Shown: positions 34,856 to 44,569 of the stretch, piece after piece
Layout: the number at the start of each line of letters is the position of its first letter
Position numbering within the stretch: the stretch's first letter is position 1
Source of the DNA: Flavobacterium frigoritolerans
Lineage (GTDB): Bacteria; Bacteroidota; Bacteroidia; Flavobacteriales; Flavobacteriaceae
Assembly: GCF_025847275.1 (NCBI RefSeq)
Contig: NZ_JAOZEV010000001.1
Span: forward strand, 186,001 to 250,000
Direction: 5' to 3'
Length of the DNA stretch: 64,000 nt
Translations under genes and position numbers: made by a program
Notes under the pieces: model-generated
What the model saw: only the letters and a program-made list of their open reading frames with translations
Database searches by the model: none
What the model was told of the DNA's origin: nothing

Positions 34856-35005
34856 TTACGCAGATTCCGCAGATTCTACGGATTTTATTAAATTCTCTGC
34901 GCATATCTGCTTGAATCTCTTAAAAAATATGCGTGGGACAAAAAAATTGTGTCTCTGCGATATTTAAAAAAATCTTTGTGCCTTTGTTCCTAAGAACCTT
35001 TGCTC
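34856..35005. repeat. Dispersed CGCAGATT and GAACCTTTG repeats
   Basis: TTTACGCAGATTCCGCAGAT and CTCTGCGCATATCTGC belong to the CGCAGATTT family seen at 5900 and 6075; CTTTGTGCCTTTGTTCC and AGAACCTTTGCTCC belong to the GAACCTTTG family. Confidence 0.65.
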
Positions 35006-35032
35006 CTTTCTTATAAAAAATCCTTAATTTTG
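34999..35032 (+). promoter_or_regulatory. Promoter of the topoisomerase gene
   Basis: TTTG at 34999-35002, 22-bp spacer, TAATTTTG at 35025-35032 (exact -7 match). Interestingly the -33 box falls within a GAACCTTTG repeat unit. Transcription would start near 35039, about 16 nt before the ATG. Confidence 0.55.
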
Positions 35033-35054
35033 CGACTCAAATTAGAAGGAGATA

Positions 35055-37349
35055 ATGAAGGTCTGTATTGCCGAGAAACCAAGTGTAGCACGAGAAATTG
35101 CATCCGTTTTAGGAGCCAATACCAAACACGATGGGTATTATGAAGGCAACGGCTATGCTGTAACCTATACCTTTGGGCATTTATGTACTTTAAAAGAACC
35201 TAACGACTACAAACCGCATTGGAAAAGTTGGGATTTGAACAACCTACCAATGCTTCCTGAAAAATTTGAGACCAAAGTGGTACAGAATTCTGGTATTCAG
35301 AAGCAATTTAAAATCATAAAAACTTTATTCGATAAAGCCGAATTGGTTATAAACTGTGGGGATGCTGGACAAGAAGGAGAGCTCATTCAGCGTTGGGTTA
35401 TGAATGAAGCCAATTATAAAGGCGAAGTTCAGCGTTTATGGATTTCATCCTTAACTACCGAAGCTATAAAAGAAGGTTTCGAAAATTTAAAACCTTCTGC
35501 TAACTACGATAATTTGTACTATGCCGGATTTTCCAGAGCCATTGGCGACTGGTTGCTTGGTATGAATGCTACCCGCTTGTACACTGTAAAACACGGTGGC
35601 TATAAACAAGTATTATCTATTGGTCGGGTACAAACCCCAACATTGGCTATGGTAGTTGACCGATTTAAAGAAATCGAGAATTTTAAACCTCAACCCTACT
35701 GGGAGTTACAAACCTTATATAGAGAAACACTTTTTAGTTATGAAGAAGGACGCTTCCTGAAAAAAGAAGACGGTGAACTTTTGGCTAATAAAGTTAAAGA
35801 GAGTGATTTTGAAATTGTCTCTATCGATAAAAAGAATGGTAATGAGTATGCGCCTAAGCTGTTTGATTTAACTGGTTTACAAGTATACTGCAATACAAAA
35901 TTTGGATTTTCGGCAGATGAAACTCTTAAAATTGTTCAAACGCTCTACGAACAAAAAGTAGTTACCTACCCTAGAGTTGATACTACATTTTTACCAAACG
36001 ACATCTATCCAAAAGTACCTGGTATTTTGCAAAATCTAACTAATTATGCTGCATTAACCCAACCTCTTTTAGAGAAAAAGATAAAAAAATCACCAAAGGT
36101 TTTTAATGATAAAAAAGTAACGGATCACCACGCAATTATTCCAACAGGGATACAATCTAATTTGCAATACAATCAGCAGCAAGTATATGATATTATTACA
36201 AAACGCTTTATTGCTGTGTTTTACGACGATTGTTTAGTAGCCAATACTACCGTTATAGGAAAGGCAGCTGATGTAAGCTTTAAAACTACTGGAAAAGTAA
36301 TCTTAAAAAAAGGATTCCGTGTTGTTTTTGAAGATCCGAATGCTAAAGAAAAAGAAGCAGATTTATTACCGAATTTTGTTGTGGGAGAAAAAGGTCCACA
36401 CGAACCTTCGTTTTTAGAAAAAGAAACCAAACCACCCAATCAGTTTACAGAGGCAACTTTACTGCGTGCTATGGAAACTGCAGGTAAACAGGTAGATGAT
36501 GAAGATTTACGCGAACTGATGAAGGAAAATGGTATCGGGCGTCCATCTACGCGAGCCAATATTATTGAAACGCTTTTTAAACGTCAATACATTGTTCGAA
36601 ATAAAAAACAGGTTCTACCTACTCCAACTGGAATTCAGCTTATTGAAACTATTCAAAATGAATTAATAAAGTCGGCAGAACTTACTGGTTCTTGGGAAAA
36701 GCAGTTAAAAGATATTGAGAAAGGAGCTTTTACCGCTGGTGCATTTATTATTAATATGAAACGAATGGTTGAAGCTTTGGTATATGAAGTACGAAGTGAA
36801 ACCAGACACGCCAATATTTCGCATGCAGGAAGCGTTCAGAAACAAGTAGCTACTATTGAGAAAAAGAAAGCCGCAGGGATTTTAGCAGAAACCTGCCCAA
36901 AATGCCAAAAAGCAACACTTATAAAAGGCAAATCAGCTTATGGTTGTGGCAATTATAAAGCAGGTTGCGATTTTGTATTACCTTATACTTTTGCAGACAA
37001 AAAAATATCAGAAAACCAATATTTAAGATTAGTTCAGAAAGGATCAACGGTAAATATAAAAGGCTTTAAAACCGATGCTGGTACTGTAGAAGGTTTAATT
37101 CGTTTTGAAGAAAATTATAAACTCAAATTAGAACCTAAAAAAGCAACACCTAAAACCACAAAAGCAACATCAGATTCATTAGCATGCCCTAAGTGCAAAA
37201 AAGGGAAAATCATGAAGGGGAATACTGCTTATGGTTGTGGCAATTATAAATTAGGTTGTGACTTTAAAGTTACTTTTGATACGGTTAGAGAGAAACTAAA
37301 AGATCAAAAGCCTACCAAAGAACTCGTTTATGCTATCCTTTGCAGTTAG
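35055..37349 (+). CDS. topB: Type IA DNA topoisomerase (topoisomerase III)
   Basis: Relaxes negative supercoils and decatenates DNA by single-strand passage. 764 residues. TOPRIM domain at the front (CIAEKPSVAREIASVLG and the acidic NCGDAGQEGELIQR), catalytic Tyr305 in VVTYPRVDTTFLP, and KENGIGRPSTRANIIETLF. The C-terminal 160 residues carry two zinc ribbons of the form CPKC...YGCGNYKxGCDF. The set of motifs is topoisomerase III rather than topoisomerase I. Transposons and plasmids also carry topB, but no such genes adjoin it here. Confidence 0.93.
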   Translation: MKVCIAEKPSVAREIASVLGANTKHDGYYEGNGYAVTYTFGHLCTLKEPNDYKPHWKSWDLNNLPMLPEKFETKVVQNSGIQKQFKIIKTLFDKAELVINCGDAGQEGELIQRWVMNEANYKGEVQRLWISSLTTEAIKEGFENLKPSANYDNLYYAGFSRAIGDWLLGMNATRLYTVKHGGYKQVLSIGRVQTPTLAMVVDRFKEIENFKPQPYWELQTLYRETLFSYEEGRFLKKEDGELLANKVKESDFEIVSIDKKNGNEYAPKLFDLTGLQVYCNTKFGFSADETLKIVQTLYEQKVVTYPRVDTTFLPNDIYPKVPGILQNLTNYAALTQPLLEKKIKKSPKVFNDKKVTDHHAIIPTGIQSNLQYNQQQVYDIITKRFIAVFYDDCLVANTTVIGKAADVSFKTTGKVILKKGFRVVFEDPNAKEKEADLLPNFVVGEKGPHEPSFLEKETKPPNQFTEATLLRAMETAGKQVDDEDLRELMKENGIGRPSTRANIIETLFKRQYIVRNKKQVLPTPTGIQLIETIQNELIKSAELTGSWEKQLKDIEKGAFTAGAFIINMKRMVEALVYEVRSETRHANISHAGSVQKQVATIEKKKAAGILAETCPKCQKATLIKGKSAYGCGNYKAGCDFVLPYTFADKKISENQYLRLVQKGSTVNIKGFKTDAGTVEGLIRFEENYKLKLEPKKATPKTTKATSDSLACPKCKKGKIMKGNTAYGCGNYKLGCDFKVTFDTVREKLKDQKPTKELVYAILCS

Positions 37350-37430
37350 CACTAGATGTAGGCATATAAAATGTGAGATGTAAAAAGAGAGATGCAAAAG
37401 TAAGAGCGTAGATGTTTATCATTTATATTT

Positions 37431-37486
37431 CTCATTTTCTCATTTTCTCATTTTCTCATTTTCTCATTTTCTCATTTTCTCATTTC
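37431..37486. repeat. Seven-copy 8-bp tandem repeat CTCATTTT
   Basis: Seven direct copies of CTCATTTT, 56 bp, between topB and a lipoprotein gene. A unit of 8 in a non-coding position upstream of a gene could change in number by slippage and so vary expression. Confidence 0.9.
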
Positions 37487-37542
37487 ACTATCCTTTTTTT
37501 TATATTTTAGCATTTAAAAATAACCCCCTAATATTCACACTA

Positions 37543-38019
37543 ATGTTTCAAAAAATTACCCTTATACTTCTTTTGTTGGCAATTGTTTCCTGCAAAAAGA
37601 CTGAAACTCCAGAAAAAGATAAAATAAAAGCTGCCGATTGGCTTATTGGAAAATGGGAGAATGTTACTCCACAAGGAACTTTAACCGAAACATGGAATAA
37701 AGTAAATGACAGTACTTTTCAAGGAAGTTCTTTTTTCATAAAAGGAAAAGATACAATTCATTTTGAATCAATCAAACTACAACAAAATGGAGAAATCTTA
37801 ACTTATAACGCCACCGTAAAAGGACAAAATAACGATGAGGCAGTTGCTTTTAAATTAACTAATTCAACAGAAAAAGGATTAGTTTTTGAAAACCCAAAAC
37901 ACGATTATCCTCAAAAAATTAGCTATACAAAAGATGCTAACAATACTTTAACTGCAGAAATTTCTGGTATTCAATTAGGAAAACCAAGTTCAGAGAAATA
38001 TCTAATGACGAAGAAATAA
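37543..38019 (+). CDS. DUF6265-family lipoprotein
   Basis: A 158-residue lipoprotein (lipobox AIVSCKK, Cys17). The mature part fits the DUF6265 family: ADWLIGKWENVTPQGTLTET at the front, WNKVNDSTFQGSSFFIKG, and FENPKHDYPQKISYT near the end. The family is a small lipocalin-like barrel of unknown role. The gene has its own terminator, and its upstream region contains an 8-bp tandem repeat that ends 57 bp before the ATG. Confidence 0.88.
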   Translation: MFQKITLILLLLAIVSCKKTETPEKDKIKAADWLIGKWENVTPQGTLTETWNKVNDSTFQGSSFFIKGKDTIHFESIKLQQNGEILTYNATVKGQNNDEAVAFKLTNSTEKGLVFENPKHDYPQKISYTKDANNTLTAEISGIQLGKPSSEKYLMTKK

Positions 38020-38050
38020 AATCTTATATAAGATTCAATTTTTAATAGCG

Positions 38051-38083
38051 AAGCTTTATTCTCAACAGAATAAAGCTTTTTTT
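38051..38083 (+). terminator. Terminator of the DUF6265 gene
   Basis: Perfect 12-bp stem AAGCTTTATTCT / AGAATAAAGCTT, loop CAAC, T-run to 38083. Confidence 0.88.
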
Positions 38084-38183
38084 ATAGTTATAGTTTCTCT
38101 AGTTAAGTTTATAGTATAATGTGCGCACCAAGAAAAAAACCTCAGAACCTTTGTCACTCAGTACCTCAGCACCTCAAAAAAAC

Positions 38184-39362
38184 CTACTCCTCTTCTTCCC
38201 CAATCTTATTCACCATCAAAATCATCATTACGCCTAAAAATGCCATGATTAAGAAAGCCCATTTCATACTTAGGAATTCAGATATAAAACCAACCATTGG
38301 TGGTACAATTAAAAACCCAAGATAGCCAATAGTAGAAATAGAAGTTAAAGCCGAGCCGTTACTCAAACTCTTTGATCGTCCTGCAATACTAAAAACCAAC
38401 GGAACGACACAAGAAACCCCAATTCCGATTAAGAGATAACCAAATATTGTTGGGTAAATAAAAGGCAACAGAAAGCAAATTAAAAACCCAATTGTGATAA
38501 AAATACCGCTGTAAAACAAAATCTTTTTAACACCAAATCTCATTACTGCATAATCTCCAAAAAAACGTCCTAAAGTAACAGCTGTCATAAAAAACACAAA
38601 CGCTGCTGTTGTAAGTTTGGGCGATGCATGTAAGACATTCTGGAAATAGATTCCGCTCCAATCGTACATCGTATTTTCGCATGCCATCGAAACAAAACAG
38701 ATTAAAGCAAACTTCATCAGGTTTTTATCAGGCATCGAAAAGAATTTCTTTTTATTTGGCACAGGTTCTGTATGAATACTCATTGGGTAAAAACATGCTG
38801 TAATTGCCATCATAGCAACGCTTATCCCAAGCAAATGGTATGACGGTGCAATATTCTGAGCCACCATTATATATCCTAAACCCGCTCCTGCAAATCCAGC
38901 CAAACTCCAAACTGCATGAAAAGTAGTCATAATCGATTTTGGATATAGTTTTTGTACTTCCAGAGCTTGAGCATTCATGGATAAATTGAGGATATTTCGT
39001 GAAGCACCAAATATTAAAAGGATAATAACCAATTGCCAAACAAAAGCACTAAACCCGGGTAAAGCCAAAACAATATTAAACAAAACAGCTCCAAGAAGCA
39101 TACAATACCTACTGCTGTATTTATTTAATAATTTTCCTGTAAATGGCATCGTTAACATCAAACCTATTGGAAACGCAAATAAAACTGCTCCAAATTGCGC
39201 TTCTGTCAAATGCAATTGTGCTTTTATACTCGGGATTCGTGATGCCCAAGATGAATATCCAAATCCAGAAACAAAGAAAAATACAGTATTTGCTAATCTA
39301 AATCCTTTAGGGGAATGCTGTAGTTTCTTAAAATAAGGTATAATCATGTAGCAAGATTTCAT
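38184..39362 (-). CDS. MFS transporter (YbjJ-like)
   Basis: A 392-residue major facilitator protein with twelve membrane helices. FFFVSGFGYSSWASRIPSIK and QFGAVLFAFPIGLMLTMPFT at the front and GALTSIS-like GSALTSISTIGYLGFLIVPP near the end match the YbjJ/FucP branch of putative sugar or metabolite exporters. No substrate can be read. The start MKSCYMIIPYF could also lie at the second Met. A short trace of the CTCAG-ACCTTTG repeats adjoins the 3' end (38140-38180). Confidence 0.85.
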   Translation of the reverse strand: MKSCYMIIPYFKKLQHSPKGFRLANTVFFFVSGFGYSSWASRIPSIKAQLHLTEAQFGAVLFAFPIGLMLTMPFTGKLLNKYSSRYCMLLGAVLFNIVLALPGFSAFVWQLVIILLIFGASRNILNLSMNAQALEVQKLYPKSIMTTFHAVWSLAGFAGAGLGYIMVAQNIAPSYHLLGISVAMMAITACFYPMSIHTEPVPNKKKFFSMPDKNLMKFALICFVSMACENTMYDWSGIYFQNVLHASPKLTTAAFVFFMTAVTLGRFFGDYAVMRFGVKKILFYSGIFITIGFLICFLLPFIYPTIFGYLLIGIGVSCVVPLVFSIAGRSKSLSNGSALTSISTIGYLGFLIVPPMVGFISEFLSMKWAFLIMAFLGVMMILMVNKIGEEEE

Positions 39363-39624
39363 TTTATTAAAGCTGCAAAATTAAGACTTTATAAAACTAA
39401 GCAACAAGTCTTTTTGGGCTTTTAAATAAAAAATAAACGCAATAGCACATTTTTTAATAGCAATAAAAACCTAATAATTAAACTACTCCGAAAACACATC
39501 TCCTATTCAATCCTTTTTTGAGGTTATTTCTGAAACTTTATTAGAAATTACTACAAGAAAACGTTATAATATAATCATTCCCATATTATTTTTCATAAGT
39601 TATCAATAATTAGTCTAAATAAAT

Positions 39625-39655
39625 ATTGGTAAATAAATATTAAATTTTAAATTTG
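39625..39655 (+). promoter_or_regulatory. Promoter of the DUF4198 gene
   Basis: ATTG at 39625-39628, exactly 19 bp, then TAAATTTG at 39648-39655. A full match to the Bacteroidota promoter. The 5' leader would be about 75 nt. The rest of the 39363-39735 gap is AT-rich and holds nothing else that I can support. Confidence 0.7.
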
Positions 39656-39735
39656 CTTTCGATTCCAAAAAATGGAATTTCTATACAAACCCTGATTTAA
39701 AATTTTTAACAAAAATTAACTTAAATACTTTCATT

Positions 39736-40458
39736 ATGAAATTATCACCATTAAAAACTCTTTTAGTATTACTAACAGTATTACTTAGTCCTCAATTGTT
39801 TGCTCATGCACTATGGATAGAAACTAAAGCAACAGGTACAAAAGGAAAACCACAAGAAATTTCGGTATACTTTGGAGAATTTTCAGATAATGATATTACT
39901 CCTGCAGCTAAATGGTTTTCTGATTTAAAAGATTTTTCATTGACTTTGATAAGTCCTTCTAAAAAAGAAATCAAATTAACCCCTACTGCTTTAGACAAAA
40001 AATACCAAGCATTTTTTACTCCTGAAGAAGATGGAGTATATACTGTAGTAATGCAACATACTGTAAAAGATGTATATGGTACTATGAAATTAGATTATAA
40101 TTCAAGTGCAAATGTAGTGGTTGGTAACAAAGCAGCAGGTAATAATACTACAGCAAACAAAAACACAATTGGTTTATTCTCTGAAAATGCTGATGTAGCA
40201 AAGAAAAACACAAAAATAACTGGTGTTGCTTCATATGAAAGTACTGCTGCTAAAAAACAAAAAATTAAAGTAATTGCTCCTAATGGCTGGGAAAAAGAAC
40301 TATATACTGATGAAAAAGGGCAATTTGAATTTACACCAATTTGGTCTGGACAATATATGGTAGAGTTTGCTCACACCGAGAAAAGTGCTGGTGAACATAA
40401 TGGAAAAAAATATGACGAAATCTGGAAAATGGCTACTTATTCTATAGAAGTTAAATAA
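39736..40458 (+). CDS. DUF4198 exported protein
   Basis: A 240-residue periplasmic protein with signal peptide (ending QLFAHALW). After cleavage the chain begins with His near the N-terminus, as in DUF4198/NikM-like proteins that bind metal ions. Domains: HALWIETKATGTKGKPQEI with YFGEFSDN, then an Ig-like half (ITGVASYESTAAKKQKIKVI, DEKGQFEFTPIWSGQYMVEF). Family members are often paired with TonB-dependent receptors for metal or siderophore uptake, as here. Confidence 0.88.
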   Translation: MKLSPLKTLLVLLTVLLSPQLFAHALWIETKATGTKGKPQEISVYFGEFSDNDITPAAKWFSDLKDFSLTLISPSKKEIKLTPTALDKKYQAFFTPEEDGVYTVVMQHTVKDVYGTMKLDYNSSANVVVGNKAAGNNTTANKNTIGLFSENADVAKKNTKITGVASYESTAAKKQKIKVIAPNGWEKELYTDEKGQFEFTPIWSGQYMVEFAHTEKSAGEHNGKKYDEIWKMATYSIEVK

Positions 40459-40500
40459 GCCAAATTAATTCAAAAAATAGTTTACCTATTTTAAATATAA

Positions 40501-40547
40501 AAAGAAGGAAACCTTGTTAATTCAAATAAGGTTTCCTTCTTTTTTTT
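40501..40547 (+). terminator. Terminator between DUF4198 and receptor genes
   Basis: AAAGAAGGAAACCTT / AAGGTTTCCTTCTTT, 15-bp perfect stem and a T-run. The two genes are thus separate transcripts, though both may respond to the same signal. Confidence 0.88.
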
Positions 40548-40605
40548 GCATTAAACCAAATTATAAAAATTTGTTAAAAATTAAATATAATTAATCTAAA
40601 TAAGT

Positions 40606-40636
40606 TTTGATAATACAAACATAGATATTACTTTTG
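40606..40636 (+). promoter_or_regulatory. Promoter of the TonB-dependent receptor
   Basis: TTTG at 40606-40609, exactly 19 bp, TACTTTTG at 40629-40636: a perfect promoter. Start of transcription near 40643, 28 nt before the ATG. Confidence 0.75.
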
Positions 40637-40670
40637 TGCCGTTATTTTTTTTTATTCCAAATAAACAAAC

Positions 40671-42980
40671 ATGAAATATATATTATTGCCTACACTAGGC
40701 TTATTGTTCGGTCTGTCAGGTTTTGCACAAGGTAGAGTAAACAGAACTGATAATCAAGATACTGCTACAGTAATTACTGATACGGTAAAAAACAAAAAAG
40801 GCGAAGTACTTAATGAAGTTATCATTACTACTAACAAAGAACATAAACCTATTACTGCTGTTCGTTCAGGTTTAAAACCAATGGACAATCCTCAAAATAT
40901 ACAAATAATAAGCAGCGAAATAATCGAGCAACAACAAGCGATACGATTAAGCGATGTTATAAAAAACGCAAATGGTATTTATGTAGGTTCTGCACGTGGT
41001 GGTGCTCAAGAATCTTTCTTCTCGAGAGGTTACGACATGTCTACCAACAATATGTTTAAAAATGGTTTTCGTTATAATGCCGGTTCTATTCCTGATGTAT
41101 CTGGTTTAGAAAAAGTTGAATTCCTTAAAGGTGGTTCTGCTTTATTATTCGGAAATGTAGCTCCAGGTGGAATATTAAATCTGGTAACCAAAACTCCTTC
41201 TTTCAAAAAAGGTGGAGAAATTTCTATGCAAATGGGAAGCTATTCTTTCTACAAACCTTCATTTGATTTTTACGGACCTCTTAGTAAATCTATTGCTTTT
41301 AGAATTAATGGATCTTATGAAAACTCAGAAAGCTTCAGAGATGTTGTAAAAAATGAGCGTTTATATGTGAATCCTTCCTTACTTTTTGTTGTAAACTCTA
41401 AAACGCAAATTACAGTTCAGGGAGATTATTTAACTGCAGATTGGACTCCAGATTTTGGAACAGGAATCATAGGTAAACAAATTCTTGATTTACCTCGTAA
41501 TTCTTTTTACGGATCTCTTTGGTCTAATGGTAACACCAAATCTGCCAGTGCATCAGCATTATTAAATCATGAATTCAATAAAAATTGGAAACTTAATTTC
41601 AATGCTTCTTTTCAAACTTACGATAGAACTCAAAAATCAACAGCTCAGTTATCTAATTTAGATGATATTAAAATATATCCAACTCCTGGTTACTGGAATA
41701 GAGGATTAACACAAGGTAAGAACTTAGAACAAATACTTGGAGACCAATTAAGCATACAAGGAAACTTTAATACTGGATCTGTAAAACACCAAATATTTGC
41801 TGGCGCTGATTGGGAAAATTCATTTGCAACTGCTTATACTTATGCTTTCAGCGAAAAAGCAATTATGGTAAACGGCAAAATCGACCCAAGTATTTATGAC
41901 AGAATCAATCTTTTTGACTTTGATCCTTCGACACAAAGAAATGACATTCCTGATGCCAGAGCTACTCAAATCTTAAAAACAGATACCAATCGTTTTGGAG
42001 TTTATTTTCAAGACTTAATCTCGATTACAGATAAAATAAAAGTATTAGCTGGTATTCGTTGGTCTTGGCAAGAAGCAGAGGTTACAACTTATAAAGAAAA
42101 ATTTGCAGGAGGAGTGCAAACCGTAGCTCCTGAAAATGCTGTAGCAGCTGTTGGTGATAAAAAATTAGATAATGCTTTTTCTCCAAAAGTTGGATTAATA
42201 TACCAACCTACAAAAGAAATCTCTTTATTTGCTAGCTATTCTAGCTCTTTTACACCAAATACAGGAATAACTGTTGATTCTCAACCATTAAAGGCATCGA
42301 TTATTGACCAATACGAAGCGGGAATTAAAACAGAGTTCCTTAAAGGACTATTAAGTACAAATGTTACTGTATATCAAATCACCAATAACAATTTAGTTCA
42401 AACAGCTGAATTTAAAGCTGATGGGACACTAAATTCAGATGCAACCTTTAAAGCCTTAAGTGGAGAGACTAAGAGTAAAGGTATCGAAATTGACATTACT
42501 GCAAGACCAGTTGAAGGATTAAACATAATTGCTGGTTATAGCTATAATGATATGCGTTATACTAAAACATCAGGAAAAGCAGGAAGTTTTATTGAAGGAG
42601 ATCGTTTGGCTAGAACCCCTGCAAATACAGCTAATTTAAGTTTCTTCTATAAATTACCTACAGGAGTATTAAAAGGAATAACATTTGGTGCTATCGGAAA
42701 TTATATCGGTAAAAGAACTGGTGGATGGAACAGTCAGTATGTTGAAGTTGTTGATCCAAACAATCCAAATGCTAAAATCCTTGCAATAAATGACAGAGAA
42801 ATTCCATTAGCTGGATACACTACAATTGATGTTTCTGCTGGTTACGAATGGAATAAATTCTCGATCTTATGTAAATTATCAAACATTACAAACGAGTTAA
42901 ATTATACTGTACACGAGAATTATAGTGTAAATCCTATTGCACCTCGTCAAGTAATGACAAGTTTAAGATATAAATTCTAA
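40671..42980 (+). CDS. TonB-dependent siderophore receptor
   Basis: Imports ferric siderophores across the outer membrane using TonB energy. 769 residues: signal peptide (ending GFAQG), a possible TonB box (EVIITTN near residue 48), plug domain with IQIISSEIIEQQQAIRLSDV and GGSALLFGNVAPGGILNLVT, and a 22-strand barrel ending in RQVMTSLRYKF with the terminal Phe of outer-membrane proteins. It lacks the N-terminal carboxypeptidase-like domain of SusC-type receptors. The FhuA/FoxA-like branch is likely. Paired with the DUF4198 gene upstream. Confidence 0.93.
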   Translation: MKYILLPTLGLLFGLSGFAQGRVNRTDNQDTATVITDTVKNKKGEVLNEVIITTNKEHKPITAVRSGLKPMDNPQNIQIISSEIIEQQQAIRLSDVIKNANGIYVGSARGGAQESFFSRGYDMSTNNMFKNGFRYNAGSIPDVSGLEKVEFLKGGSALLFGNVAPGGILNLVTKTPSFKKGGEISMQMGSYSFYKPSFDFYGPLSKSIAFRINGSYENSESFRDVVKNERLYVNPSLLFVVNSKTQITVQGDYLTADWTPDFGTGIIGKQILDLPRNSFYGSLWSNGNTKSASASALLNHEFNKNWKLNFNASFQTYDRTQKSTAQLSNLDDIKIYPTPGYWNRGLTQGKNLEQILGDQLSIQGNFNTGSVKHQIFAGADWENSFATAYTYAFSEKAIMVNGKIDPSIYDRINLFDFDPSTQRNDIPDARATQILKTDTNRFGVYFQDLISITDKIKVLAGIRWSWQEAEVTTYKEKFAGGVQTVAPENAVAAVGDKKLDNAFSPKVGLIYQPTKEISLFASYSSSFTPNTGITVDSQPLKASIIDQYEAGIKTEFLKGLLSTNVTVYQITNNNLVQTAEFKADGTLNSDATFKALSGETKSKGIEIDITARPVEGLNIIAGYSYNDMRYTKTSGKAGSFIEGDRLARTPANTANLSFFYKLPTGVLKGITFGAIGNYIGKRTGGWNSQYVEVVDPNNPNAKILAINDREIPLAGYTTIDVSAGYEWNKFSILCKLSNITNELNYTVHENYSVNPIAPRQVMTSLRYKF

Positions 42981-43004
42981 GAAATAGTTTCAGTTTCCTA
43001 AATC

Positions 43005-43036
43005 AAAAACCTCGTTTATTAATAAACGAGGTTTTT
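43005..43036 (+). terminator. Terminator of the receptor gene
   Basis: Perfect palindrome AAAAACCTCGTTTATT / AATAAACGAGGTTTTT. Confidence 0.88.
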
Positions 43037-43065
43037 TGTTTTAAAAAAGGCGCTCTAATTTATAC

Positions 43066-43073
43066 TACTTTTG
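43066..43073 (+). promoter_or_regulatory. -7 element of the permease gene
   Basis: TACTTTTG, exact TAnnTTTG match, 33 bp before the ATG at 43107; no -33 box at the ideal spacing. Confidence 0.45.
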
Positions 43074-43106
43074 TGGACTTAATAATTCAAAAAACAAAAT
43101 CTAAAT

Positions 43107-44420
43107 ATGTCAGATTCCAAAAAGAACCAATTAAAGAAAAGTCTGGGACTGAGCTTTAATATTGCGGTATTAATTGGAGGAACAATAGGAGTTGGAATTT
43201 TACGAACACCCGGTAGTATTGCTGGAATGCTAGATAATTATTGGCTTATTATTGCTTCTTGGCTTTTTGGTGGTCTTTTTATCTTAATAGGTGCTAATTC
43301 GTACGCTGAACTAGCAACTATGCTTCCTAAGGCTGGAGGATCTTATAATTATATCAAAAGAGCTTTTGGTGATTATGCTGGTTTTTTGTCAGGTTGGTTT
43401 GATTATATCACCAATGTAATTCCGCCCGCATTTTACTGCATCGTTATTAGCGAATATCTTATTATCCTATTTCCTAATCTAGGAAACTATTCAACCGAAA
43501 TTGCTATAGTATTACTCGTTGTATTTGTATTACTACACTTAAGCGGTGTAAAAAATGGCAGTGTCATTCAACAAATTACCAGTTTTATTAAAGTCATTTG
43601 TTTTGTAGCCTTGGTTATTGCCTGCTTTATGTATTCTGGAGTAAAGTTACCTTCTATTCAAAAAGACAGTTCTTTTTATCATATCGGACTTTTATTTGGA
43701 TTTTTCAAATCACTTCAGCTTATTATCGGAACTTATAATGGTTGGAATGGTGTTTGCTTTTTTGCAGAAGAAAATGATAATCCAAGCAAAAACATTCCAC
43801 GTTCTTTATACAGCGGAGCACTACTTGTAATTGCTATTTATGTTTTATTAAATATTGCTTTCTTTCATGTTTTACCAATCGAAACTTTGGCTAAATCTAA
43901 TTTGGCTGCTGCCGATGTAGCAAACATTATTTTTGGAAAGAATGGCGCTATTATAGTCACTGTGATTGCAGTTTTTTCTTTAATCAGTATTCTGAATGCC
44001 TTTATGATGATTCCGCCGAGAATTTTATACGGATTAAGTCGTGATGGCTTTTTTATTGAAAAAGGAACAACTGTAAATAAAGGCGGTACTCCAATTGTTG
44101 CTCTTTTGGTTTCCTCAATATTTAGCTTGTTCCTGATTTGTATCGGCTCGTTTGAAGTACTGTTTTCCTTTGCTGCCTTCACCTCTATTATTGTTTGGGG
44201 ATTGGCTTATTTTTCGCTTATAAAACTAAGAATCACAGAACCTGATTTACCTAGACCTTATCGCTCATTTTGGTATCCTTGGACTACTATTTTGGCAATT
44301 TTAGTTTCATTAGCATTATTAATCGGATTCATATATAGTGACCCAGAAAGCTTTATAATCATAGTTGGTATCACAATAGTTTCTTATCCATTATTTAAAT
44401 TTTTAACTCGGAAGAAATAA
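43107..44420 (+). CDS. APC-family amino acid permease
   Basis: A 437-residue transporter with twelve membrane helices. The family signature is at helix 1, VLIGGTIGVGILRTPGSIAG, with LATMLPKAGGSYNYIKRAFG in helix 2-3 and NGWNGVCFFAEENDNPSKNI in the middle. It resembles the LAT-type amino acid exchangers and the YfnA branch. Substrate unknown. It ends at the CCCGA palindrome, and the first copy of the valS terminal sequence lies just beyond. Confidence 0.9.
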   Translation: MSDSKKNQLKKSLGLSFNIAVLIGGTIGVGILRTPGSIAGMLDNYWLIIASWLFGGLFILIGANSYAELATMLPKAGGSYNYIKRAFGDYAGFLSGWFDYITNVIPPAFYCIVISEYLIILFPNLGNYSTEIAIVLLVVFVLLHLSGVKNGSVIQQITSFIKVICFVALVIACFMYSGVKLPSIQKDSSFYHIGLLFGFFKSLQLIIGTYNGWNGVCFFAEENDNPSKNIPRSLYSGALLVIAIYVLLNIAFFHVLPIETLAKSNLAAADVANIIFGKNGAIIVTVIAVFSLISILNAFMMIPPRILYGLSRDGFFIEKGTTVNKGGTPIVALLVSSIFSLFLICIGSFEVLFSFAAFTSIIVWGLAYFSLIKLRITEPDLPRPYRSFWYPWTTILAILVSLALLIGFIYSDPESFIIIVGITIVSYPLFKFLTRKK

Positions 44421-44465
44421 GGGTGTAAAAGCTAAAATGTAAAAAACACTAATATCTAAAATAAG

Positions 44466-44555
44466 AAACCCGACAGATTTTAAAAATCTGTCGGGTTTTT
44501 ATATTTAAAAGAGAATCTAGTTCTTATTTCAAACCTGCTAAACTTTGCTCTATTG
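44466..44555. repeat. Direct repeat flanking the Septu-like module (left copy): terminator plus valS end
   Basis: The palindrome AAACCCGACAGATTT / AAATCTGTCGGGTTT (44466-44498) is a terminator for the permease. At 44521-44555 follows a copy of the 3' end of valS, read on the minus strand as EQSLAGLK then stop: 29 bp are identical to 47167-47195, and 34 of 35 to 47201. The right copy is at 47108-47201. Confidence 0.88.
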
Positions 44556-44569
44556 AAATTATTTAAATT

